64,000 nucleotides of DNA from Otis tarda (taxonomy: Eukaryota > Chordata > Aves > Otidiformes > Otididae): NCBI GenBank assembly GCA_026413225.1, contig CM048557.1, positions 59,386,987-59,450,986 on the forward strand, written 5' to 3'. Positions 27,701 to 39,700 of this stretch are shown piece by piece. Under the pieces are notes generated by a model. That model did no database searches and was not told where the DNA came from. It saw only the letters and a program-made list of their open reading frames with translations. A program made the translations under genes and the position numbers. Position 1 is the first letter of the stretch. Every line of letters starts with the position of its first letter.

Positions 27701-30700
27701 CTCTGCTCCAGCCCACATATGCACCTGTAAGGCTGTTGTGCTCTCAAAGATGCTCTGTACAGACTTTTTCCTTTGAAGGCACAGCAGCCTTAGCATGGTT
27801 TAGCTTCTCAGTTTCTAGTAACTCGTCTCTGCTAAACACTGTCCCTCCCCTGAGGCTCTCTGTCCTCTTTATGTCCCTGTGTGTTTTGTTTTCCTTGCTG
27901 CCTTGTTCTTGTTGCTGCTCTTTTTTTATTTTCTTTTTCTTTCCTCCTGTACAGATATGTATAAGCCCCATTAAGCACTTTTCTACAAGCTGAGGAGCTG
28001 AGGTTTGGATTTGAAGGGACCTGGTGGCAGAACAAGAGGCTGCATTGGGTCACTGATGCTCCGAAGGTGATAGCATGGAGATGGTGCTCCAGAGTGGCCG
28101 GGGTGGTAGCACTGAGTGTAGGAGGACAGGGACAATTGCTTAACACCTCCTTATGTGACTGCGGTGCAATATGGTGACCTACGGAGGGACACTGGTTGCT
28201 TTTAAGGAGTTATCCAGTGATCATGGGGTAAAGAAAGTGAGCTTGGCAGCCGTGTTTTAAATTTGTCCAGGGCAGGGCAGCATAATTGATGTGCGAGGAG
28301 GCTCAGCTGTATTCCTATCAAACAGCTGCCGGGGGCTGGCTGCTGCATTTTTTTTCATTATATAATTTGTGGGAAGGGAAAATGAGACCTCTGGGCCCTT
28401 ACACAGGCAGGGGCGTTCTGGCTGCTTTCACTGTGATGATGGGTTTTGGAACGAAGGGATAGAGGGGATGTTTTGTCCTGAGCATGAACTATGTCTAAAA
28501 GGGAATTTTTTTTTTTCTTAAATTGGAGAAAACAGAAGCATTTAAGTGCTGAATAGGATCTTTCCTCAGATTGGAAAGACTAATGGCCCTGAACGCAGTA
28601 AAATTAAGTTAATTTTGTGGCTGTGTATCTGTGTGAGAGGAGGGCTCTGCCGCAGCGTGCGCGGAGCGAGGAACGTGCTGCAGGCCAGGTAAGGGCTGTG
28701 CAGGCTGCCTTCCTCTGCCTCGCCCGGAAGCGTCTCCTCCTTCGCCACCCGGGGCAGTGCCAAGCCCAGTTCCTCCCTCCGCTCTCTACCAAACCACGCT
28801 CTTCTCCTTCCAGCAAGGTCTTGGCTCCCTCCGTTAATCTACGCTGCCAGGCTGGCGTTCGGCTGGCTTCTCCTTATCTGCTTAGCCTCCCTGTCCCCTT
28901 TGTGCTCGCTTCCTTGTGGCGATGGCTGGACAATAAGGCTCTCATGGCTGGAGAATAAGGCTCGGTCTCCCCTTTGCCCAGGCTTTCCCAGCTCGCTCTC
29001 CTCCTTCTCCTGCTGCCTCTCAGCTCTTTGTGTGAGCTCCGCTCCTGACGCTCGCCACGTGGTGCTGCATTTTAGAGAGCTTGCAAGGCCTTGCGCCTGC
29101 AAACTTCTGTCCTCTTTGTTAAACGACATGGGGAAAGGGATCGTGCTTTAGGATAGGTCATAACTGGTTTGCTTTTCCTTGCAGCATCTAAGCAGAGCGG
29201 AAAGCTGCGTGCTTTTTCTGCAGGGTGCCCCAAGCACTACAGGCCTCTTCCCCGAGTTCACCTTTGTGCCTGTGTCCCGATTGATTTCTTTGTAAATATG
29301 CTGTGGTATGCAAATGCCGGCACTGCGGAAGAAAGCGTTCCTAATCCCAAAGCGGAGGCAGCTCAGGAAAATCCAACATCTTTACAGGTCTGTGCCCTGG
29401 TTTTTTCCCTCTGGGCTGCAAGTGTACTTGCTGCTGCTTATTGCTGAGAGCCTGTCTCTCCAGGGTTTGGTTCACTGTTACCTGGTGCCTTTTAGGATGT
29501 TACGTTCGGTGTAAAGTGGCAGCATGGGCAGAACAGCAGTACAGAATGAGTGCAGGGTAGTGCTTGGTGTGGAGCAATAATGAATTAAGCGCTTAGCACC
29601 TCTCATGATTATCATACTGCTTTCTTACTCTGAAATTATTAATGTAGATACAAGACAAACTAGTTCTGAGACTCTTTTGAAGGTGGGAGAAGTAGAGGAA
29701 CTAAATGACTTTCTTGGGATAGTCTTTTAGTAAAAGTTTAATGTTAAAAACAAAATTTTACGATTTGCCAGGATTGTTAGCTACATTTTAAATATAGTCC
29801 TTACTGTGCCTCAGAGTTTGGCGAAAGTGGGAAAAACCACATTGACTTATGAAATCTGTCAGGGAAAAATGTGATCCAGGAGCTGCCTGCATTTTCAAGG
29901 GCGTATTAAATCTGACTCTGTGTTTTTGGGTATGAATACTATCCTTACAGCACCCTGTTGAGCTGGGCCCCATGCAGACAGGAGGAGAGGGACTGGCTGT
30001 GCCTTGGGGAGCTTGTGAGCTGATGAATACAACAGTCAGCTCCAAGGAGAGCTGGAAGCAGACTGGGTTTTCAGGATCTGATTTGAAATATTACAAATGT
30101 GTTATTTACGGGCACCTGTTTGTTTTTGGCATTTCTGAGAGTGGGATGATGAGGAAGGGTGACCCACAGTTGGGGCTCTGACACAGGGCTGGGCAAACCT
30201 GCCTCGACTCCTGCGAGCATGGCATTCAGCACTTTGTGTGTGTGTGTGTTGATAAAAGCTCTCATCTGCTGGTAGGGGTGCAGTGAGGATAAGGGCCTGG
30301 AAGGCTGTCATGGATGGGGGCGAGAGGAGGATATGCAACCGTCGCAGATGTTTAAAAGTCGGATTTGTGTGGGTTAAACTGGGCATGCTCGCAGCCTGTT
30401 GATTGCAGTTGCACACCACATCGGTGCATGACTCAGTGCTGGGTGGGATTTGATATATAAGCTTCTCATACGCTCACGTTGGCCTGAGGACAGGTGTCTG
30501 TTTCTGGAGATGGCTGCGTCAGGAGAAGAAGCTGTGCCCCCTTTTCAGGTTGCTGTCTCTGCCACTCTGTCAGCCAGGCCACTCGCGTAACCTCCACAAA
30601 ACCTGCTTCGGGTAGAAGTGGCTGGGTTAGTTTAGGACACTTCAGCACAGAGGTGAGGCTGCTCCGGGGTGTGCTGGTGGGGCCTGATTCTGCTGCTCTT

Positions 30701-33700
30701 GGGGAGAATGCTACCTCCAGCAGGGAGGTGCAGTGGTGGTGCCTTCCTGGACGTCCAGCACCCAGCTGGATTTGGAAGATGTGTTTCTGTTTGCTGCAAT
30801 ATGTGATGGGCTTGTCCCCTTACAGCTTTGAAGAGTGTTGGTGTTTGACCCAGGTTTTGAAGTACTGTCTTTGAGAACTGACTGTGCTTAGCTGTTGCTG
30901 ATGATTCATTCTACTGTGTAAAATTATTTGGTACTGCAAGAGGAAAGTAACATGGAATTTCTCTCTCATTTGACCATTTGAGTGGACTCTCTTCTGGATA
31001 GAGACACCAGTGTGTCCTATCTGCGTGCCTTTCACAGCACTGCCTTGCCAAGCAGTAACACAGCAGCCTTAGTTCGTAAGCCATGGAGCATAGCTGGTTG
31101 TGATTCCCCCCGCGAGCTCCTGAGATGTAGGGGAGGAGGAGGGGGAGGAAAAGTGCCCACATCCCGTACTTGTTGGAAACCACGTTCTAGTTAGTCAGAT
31201 CTGTTCCTGACTATCTCTTGGCAAGGGTTTGTAAAGTGTGGCGGAAATATAAACCGGCTACTTTGTTAACCATGAATCTAAATTTTATATCACTGGTGCT
31301 TTATAAGCACTCGTTACTTCCACTAATCAGTGTAAGCTATCTCAAAAGGATGCTATCATGTGAACTTTAGATGGGTGGGAAGGGAAGAGGTGTTGCTAAA
31401 AATATCAGAAAGTAATCTCCCTGCTTTGTGAACACTTGAGACTGAGGGGTTTTTTTGGTTGTTGTTGTTTTGTTTTGTTTTTTTTTTTTCCCCCCTCATT
31501 GCACTGGGCAATAGAAACAGGCCAGCTGGTCCTTAGTGTATGGGAAATATCAGTAAAATGCTGCTTGTTTGGGTTGCCAGTGCTCATGCAGGTCTATGAA
31601 GAAGTGGGAAGCTTTGCAGGGGAAACCAGGTCTGCTCTGAGTAAGGAGGTTCAGTGTTTTCTAAAGCCAGAGTGGTAGAGTGTCTCTTCTGAGCACAGGC
31701 AAAAGCACTGGTCCCTCTGCCCCGTTTTCTGTTCCTCTCCTCATTCCCCAAATGGTGCTGGGGAATGGGAAAGGGTGACTAGAGCTGAGGAGTGGGGAGT
31801 TCTTGGGTTGATGATCTAAACAGCACTACTGTTTAACAGGAAGGGGAATGGGGGGAGCCGCAAGGTCTGAGAACACCTTCTGTTGGATTCTTGCTCCTGA
31901 TGTCATGTCTCCTGGGGGAAGAAAGAAACCTTGGAAGCCAGAGGTGTCCTGGAGCTGGGGGTTGGACTTGTACACTTCTCACTCTCCGAATAAAGTGACA
32001 CTTGTGTGTTCTCCATGTCAAATTACATATCTTGTTATTTTTGCTTCTTTTTATTTTTACTACTAACAGCTGGATTGTCCTTTTGTCAGTGTGTAAAGAC
32101 AGTGTGTGAACAGGAGGAGGGGGTGGCAGGGGGAGTGTGGATATCTGCTGAATGGGGGGAACGGGCAACCTGTTCAGTCTTGTGACAGCACGGCTGTAAA
32201 AATGACAGGTGGCACTTGTTGTGCGATAAGTAATATTTGGGGAAGGGGGTAGGGTAGAGAATAGCCCTTAATTTTGTGTACAGTAGTGGTCTCTAAATTA
32301 GCTGTTGCCTTTCCAGGTAAAGATCTTGGGAGTCATAGTGGTTTTTTCATCAACTCAATGGTAATAGTGAAAAGGCAAATGTATTGTTAAAAGCTGTTAT
32401 GAAAGCATCCGAGAACAAAACAGAACCTCATTATGACATGTTTTATAAATCCTGTGGTGTACCCTCTTCTTGAACACTGTGTACAGTTCTGGTTGTGTCC
32501 CGTTTGCATCCCTCCCCCATGCATACGTACTTCTCAGAGCTGTAAGATAACTAGATAAAGTACAGGAATTGTTCTTGTTTCCCATCTCTGTACGAGGGAG
32601 GAGCGGAAAAGCCCAGATTGCCTAGCTTGGAAAACAGATGACCGAGAGGAGTGTAGTAGAGGGTCTGTAAAACACAAGAGACACGGAGGAGGTGAACAGG
32701 GCACAGTTATTCTCTGCTTCTCATAAGGCAGGAAATGGGGCCACCAAATGAAATGACTGGGTAGCAGCTTCAGAGCCGAGGAGGGAGCGTGTGCATGGAC
32801 TTTCTTTGTTCTCCTTCAGACAATAAACATGTAATTAAATTGTAGCACTCTGCCACAGGATGTTGTAGATGCCAAAATTACAAATGGGTTCAAAAAGGAT
32901 TAGACCATTTGATAGACTTTTTTTTTCCTCCTCCTATGAAGGGCCATTAAATCCAATGATGCAAATGCAGTGCCAGACTCAGGAAGTCGCTCTGCTGGTC
33001 CCGATCTCGTTATTCCTCGGTGCTGCCTGTGAGTAATGGGCAGGACTGGGCCCAGACAGCTGCTCTTGCTGGGGTGGAGGGAACACAGCAGAGAACCCCA
33101 TTCAGCGGGTGGGAAGAGCTGAGGGCTGGCTTCGTAAAGAAATAAGAGACCATATGAATGTGGCGCTGTGCATGTAGGAGTTGCTGATTGTTAAGGAACA
33201 GGGGAGGCAGCAGAATCAAGGTCTATGATGGAAGGAGAGGAAGATGTTTGCCTTATCTTTGCTTCCTCATCAGTAGACTGTTTAGCCCCAAATAGAGTTG
33301 GCAGTGCCTAGATACTTGTCGGCAGCACGAGACCTGGCACTTGCAGGAACTGTGCTATGTTATTGTTCCTTTTTTGTATATTAAATTCTATATGTGAATC
33401 TTACTTGCCTACATGTAGGCGTGCCTGTGTGACTTCTTGGTCACTTAAATGAAAGTGCAAGGGAAATAGCGTGGAGGGAAGGAAATCTCTTCTTGTTGGG
33501 GCATTCAGGGAGATTGAAAAGAAACCAACAGTAGTTGGCTCACTGTTGCTTGGCTCAGCTTGTAGCTTGGCTCTCGGAACTAATTGTGTGCATGCATTTA
33601 CCTATTTTTAACAAACCTTAAAATGGTTCACCGCGTGGCTCTGTGAAGGTCCTGCACTGATGTTTTTTTTGTAGGGTTGTGAGTGTGCAGCGGCTCCCAA

Positions 33701-36700
33701 GGTTGGCGGCAGCGTGCGGGGCCCAGTGTGGCAGCCGTGGGTTGTGGGGCGGTAGCCGTAGGGTGTGTGGGGCTCACCGGGCCCCACGTGCGGTGCTTGC
33801 TTTTGTTACTGACTGACTGGTGGGGTGGCACAGGCCTGAACCGCAGCCCAGGGATGCTCTTGGTGATGTTGAGAAGGCAGAAGCATGAAGCGTGCCCGGG
33901 AGGGCGAATCCAACATGTCCAACCCGAGGTGTGCGCTGTGGGCTTTTGCTTTGTTCTGGTTGCCTGCTTTTTGGTTGTGCATTCAGGATCGCTGTAGTAT
34001 AGTTATTAGCCTTAAAAAAAAGTGGATGGTGCAAATTTTTACATTCTTAAAAAGGCTTGCAAGAGATCTATGGTAAAATCTTAATCAAATGTGTATTTTC
34101 TCTCCTTAATTTTATATTTAACTCTCTCTTCAAACAAACTCCAACCCTTTCACATTTTGGTACGAAATCCGGGCAATGTCTAGACAAAAGCCCGTTGTGA
34201 TTAGCAGAGGTATGCTGCTCAGTACTGAGTGTGTGTAGGGGCACATGAATGCTTCTGATGTTACGTTCATGTATTTCCTGCTCCTGCATGGGTTGCAGGG
34301 CTTGTGTATGCAGAACTTGCTGCAGAGCTCAGATTGGAATTGCGTGCATGTAGAAAAAAATTATTTTACACACTTGGAGTGTATATGGAAAGGCAGTTTG
34401 CTTGTATAGTTATTCAGACCTCATCTTTGGCTGCACATTGGTGCCACCTGCTTGCAGGAAAGAATGAGTGGACTCTTATTATTCAGGAAAAAAAAAATCA
34501 AGGCGAGGCCTCAACATCTGTTCTGGCTTTATTGTTCGGTCTGGCCTGGGCTGTGGGCAAAATGTAGGCCACAGCTTTTGCTTTACTGCTAGCTCTGAAA
34601 CTGGAAAGGCATCTTGGATCAGACACGTTCTTAAAAAGTTTAAAATAAAATAAAAAAAACCCAAGGACATGAAGTTCAAACTTAGTATGGGTTGAACTTG
34701 ATCACTTTAAAGAACAGGAAACTGTGTTGCTATTCATGCTTTTTCTCTTTTTCTCTTCCAGTTCTTCTAATGGTAATAATTTTTATCACTGCAAAGTGAC
34801 CTTTGTAATCATTGCTGGATGATTAATCTGTAACTGAGTAATTTTTAAAGCAATATTTTTCACACTGTTGTAATGTGTGATACTGTGGGTTTTTGTAGCA
34901 CAGCACCCACAGTTATTCTGAGGCAATAAGGCCGGTCAGCCTGCGTTTCCAGTGCTACTGCTCCCTATAGAAACCCAAATAGTCGCCTTTGTTTCCCTAG
35001 GCAGATACAAAAATGCCCTTAGAACTTTATTTGCATATAGATTATAGTACCAGCCGGGTGTAGTCATGTATAGGAAGAGGTAACCGCTGCTTAATTTGTA
35101 AGTTTTTAATTAAAAAACATTCCTCAACTTGCAGGATTCCAGTTTAAAATGTTCTACTGCATTTAAAGGTGCTGTAGTGTGTACAAAGATGACATTTCTT
35201 TGAGGCACCAGCTAATATATTTAGGCAGTCCTCAGAAAACACAAATGAAAGGGGATCACAAGCATTATCTGCTGACTCGGGGAGAAGTCACGTGCAGAAG
35301 GAAGCGGAGATGGGCAGCAGCGTTCTTCAAACGTCTTTGAGTTTCTGCTTGAGACACCAGTGCCAGCAGTGAGGAAGGAAGGTGGAAACAGCTTTTCTTA
35401 TGACTATTTTGTTTGAATTCTCTTTTGCCACGTAGGTATTTTGTTGTTGTATCGCAGTTGTGCATTTACAATTATGCTGTGAGCCCAAGTAATATCAATG
35501 AACCAGTGAGTGAGTTTTTTAAACTATGGGAGCCAGTGCCTCCCTTGTCTTATTTTAACAGTCATTATGGGTACTGTAAACAGGGGATTTTACCCCATGC
35601 AGTAAATTTAAGGTCTGCATTGATAAAGAAGACGCAGGGTTGTGAACAGAAGCACTTGTTTAATCTCACTTTATTAGAAGTAAATACATTTAGACTTGGT
35701 CCAAAACTGCTTTAAGCAGCATTCAGCAGCTAAGTTATAATATGTCGGCCCTAGCTCTTCCCCAATAGAAATAATAAAAACATCTATTCACCTTTGGGTA
35801 TTATACAATGCATGTTTTCTGTATATAGTGCTGAGGGTTACGTATTAAAAGGAGGAGGTCTGTCTTATTCTTACTTTTTAAACCTGCAATATGTGATGTG
35901 AAAACAAATTACTACCAGTTATAGGGGGTTCAATAAGTGCTGTTAGTAATGCAGTAGCCTTTGTAGGTGGGAATCTTGCTGTCCTGTACCTTGGAGATTT
36001 CAGTTTTTATTGTGTAAACTTGTAATAACTTCATGAAATATATTGTTTAGATCTGGAAATCTTTAACCTGTTGCCTTGCAAAAGATCAGTACCTGAAGAA
36101 TTCCCTGTACTTCTATGGCAAATGCTTTTTAAACTTTGATTTGCCCATGTTTACCTTCTGGAGAGGGTACAGAAGTGTATATCTGTATTGAGCACCTGAC
36201 AGCGGACGTGCTTTTCTGAGTTACCTTTTGCTGTTTCTAAATAACAGAGGAACTGACTAGGAGCAGATTCCCACTCTTCATGGCGTGTGTCGCAGTGCTT
36301 TCACATAGTCATATGTTCGTGTGTTTTGCTTTGAATCTCAAAGGGCTTAAATAGCTCTAAAATGCCTTGTGCAAACAGCAGCAGCAAGAACACAGACTAT
36401 TTGAAAGGGTTATGGAGAAGGAAGAGTGCTGGAGGCCTCTCGGCAGAGCTTCACCCTGACTTGGGCAGGATGGAGAAGTGTGTGTCTTGGCATCTGCAGG
36501 AGACAAGGATCATCTCTCCAAGGGGTCAGTACAGGTGCCAACAGCAAAGCGCTGTTGAGCGGCTCACAGCCGCAGCTGGAACACACAGCATCCTTGGGGA
36601 AAGCTGCAAGACAGAGCAGCTCCCTCAAGTGCAGGAACTCAAGCGGGAGCTGGCACCACTGCCTTGCACAGAAGCAAAATAATAGGCGACAGAGTGATTG

Positions 36701-39700
36701 GTGGCTCTTTGAGAGGCTTCAGCTCCCACTGAGTTTATTCTGGCACATTTCTTCTCTAACTTGGTGAAGAAAAATAAAATGGGATGTGTCAGGCTGGAGC
36801 TGCACAGTGCTGGGCTCCTGCTTGCTGGTGGGCTCTGCCTTCCTGCCTGCTCTTCATGTGTGCTGTCATTCCCCCAGCAGTCCTTAAGACAGCCTAAACT
36901 GGTGCTGTGATTGAGGGAGATGTCCTGCCTGTCCCTGCTTCCTCATGTCCCTTCCTTATCTCTTAGGATGTGCAATAGAAAACTAGGAATTGGTATGAGT
37001 TAAAGCTGACAGCTTTTTTGTTGGGTTATGGATTGTTTTTTTTTTTTTAAGCTCAGGTGGATTCCCTGCTTTAGTTTGTCAGGTAGGTGTTGGTGCTGGT
37101 GGAAGGGGAAACAGCCTGCCTCCCTCTTTTGCAGTGGTGCTGCTGAACCATCGTGTTGGGGTGGAGCTCTGCAGGGTGAAGGCAGAGAGGCCCCCTGTCC
37201 ACACGGGCCCTGTGCACCCCCTCGGCTGTCTCATCTTGCAGACAGGTTATTTGATTTAATGACTGGGGAAAATGATGTTTGCTTTCTGTTTTGCCAGATT
37301 ACTTTTGGCAAATGTGCTTGGCTTGGAGGGATAAATGCCAGAGTCAACATGGGATGGGGGGAGAGGCAGGCAGCATGTGTCAGGAGAGCAGAGCAGTGCT
37401 GGCTGAGCAGGACCTCCTCTCCCTTCAGAAATGATGAGGTGTTGGATGGATTTGAGCTGTGAAATGCAAGCTTCACCCTTTGGCCTTTTGACACAGCTTT
37501 TCAGAGGCTCTTAGTTCATCTCACCAAGAGGAGATTCAGGTGGGATGAAGGAAGTGGTATTACTGTCAGGTACAGCTTTCCTTCTGTACTGATGCCAGCT
37601 GCTCCATGGCTGACTTGAAATTAGGGAGGGGTCAAAAGGATGGGGAAGATGCTGTCTGAGCTGTAGGGAGGACTTTGTGTATGTAGTACAGTGGCCTTTG
37701 GTAGTTTCTGTTCAGAGATGTGCCCGTTTCCCTTTCCCTTCACCGCACCCTGGTAGAGGTGGGAAGAGAAGAACACTCATTGCTTTCAGCCCCGCTTTGT
37801 CCATTTGCAGCAACTCTGCTGAGCGTGGTGGCTGAGGAGCCCGCAGGGCATGTGTGCATGCCTTGGCTCTCTTGCAGTGTTCTGGAGAGAGCCTGAACAA
37901 AGATCTGTGGTTTCATGTCAACACAAATGTATTCATGATGACAAACTGTGCAGCACGTTCAACACTGAGCTTATTCATACAGTCCTGATCCCAGCACCGG
38001 TACAACTTTCGTTTGCCTAAGAGAAAATATGAAGTTACAATATCTGCAGAAGGAACCCCTCAGATGTGAGGACATATACGTGTCTTTCTTGGTGTAGGGA
38101 GCGGGTCTGGAACCCGGGATTTAGGGTGATAGACGCATCAGAGAGCTCGCAAGGGTATTTAGGACTTGGTGTCCTTTATGAAGTTCCTTGCAAGGAACTT
38201 GCAAGTTCCACCTTTCTCCTCTGTTTCTGCAGAGGGTCCTGGCAGGGTTGACCCTCTGCTCTCTGACTTGGAGTAAATGCAGCAGAGGAGTGTGGCTCTG
38301 GGAGGAAGGGAGCGAGTTCTAAGAGGTTTGGTTTGGTGAGGGTTTTTTTTAATTTTGTTTTGTTTTGGTTTTTTTTTTCTGTATTGACAAAAAAACCTCT
38401 TTGCTCTCACTTCACTCTTTGTTCTCCTCCTCTGTGAGCTGGGATCAGTCAGGTAAGAGCTCTAAGGTGGATTTACCCCTGAGGCTTTAAACTTTGGGGG
38501 TGGCAGTGGGAGAGCAGGACTGACATCTTTCTGTGTGCAGATAAATATTGGACAGACAGATGCTTGGGATTGAGGCTGTCCTGTGTAGTACCCATCACAG
38601 CAGGGGAAAGATGCGCTTTAAAGACTCAATCAAGATATTTTATTTTTTTTAAATTGGCCTAATGCCTCTTGGAGCCTGAACTGGCTGCTGCTGCTGCTGC
38701 TTGAAACCTCCCTCTTGTTTTTCTGTGGGGCAACAGCTCTCCAAAAGTTGGGGAGGAGCTGTAGCTGCTGTGGGTTGGGGTTTCACATCCTTGCAAACAC
38801 TCTTGCATGTGCCAGGCCAGTGCCTTATCATGGGCAGCCCAGGGAGGCCCTGGGGACGGAGAGCCTCGGCCTCCGAGCAGGAGCGGTAGGAATCCAGCCA
38901 TGGTGGTGTCTCTCTGCTGTGCAAATTAATATATTCCTACAGACCGTGTGGTCAACTGCGTGCTGGTGTTGAGAAGTGCCCTTACAGCTCTGGGGAGGGG
39001 TGGGGAGGAATAAGTCCCCCCACTTCTTTTTAGGATACTGTTGGTTTGTGGATATTCTGTCCTGCCTCATCTCCTCCCGTGTACCCTCATCTCCTCCCGA
39101 CACAAGCCCAGCTGCTTGGGCTTGTGCTGTAAACTAGGTCTGTAAATGGAACCAACTTTAAAAGTAATCTTTTCTTTACAGGGTGAGTTTTAACTTGGAT
39201 CAGTTCCCTCCTGTGTTTCAGTGTATGGTCTGTGGGCTAGGGAGGAGAGAGGGATGGGAACTGCTGTGGAAAAAGCAACACAATACTGTGCCTGGTTGGG
39301 GTCGTACATCTCTGCTTGGGTGAAGGCAATGGAAGCTTGCATCCCCTGAGAATTCTGGCAGTGGAACAAAGTTTAGGGGGTGCTGCTTGTAGTACAGGTT
39401 CTTCTCTTGGGGTTGGAGGAAGCATCCATGATTCTTTCCAAACTTGGGACAAATGGGAGAGCCAGCAGTGGGAAAGTGATTACAAAATGTTTGCTCCCAC
39501 AGCAGCTGTGATAGGGAGCTGATGGCTATGGCAGAGACTTTTTAAATACCTGGTGAGTAGCCTGTGTGAAAGTGCAGGGTTAACTGAAATGTCAGGTGAT
39601 CTCCTCTGCCAGTATACAGCTTCTCTAGACACAGGTTGCACTGGCTTAACTGCAGTTGCTTAAGCAAACCCCATTGATCCTAAATTGATCTGTTCCCATA

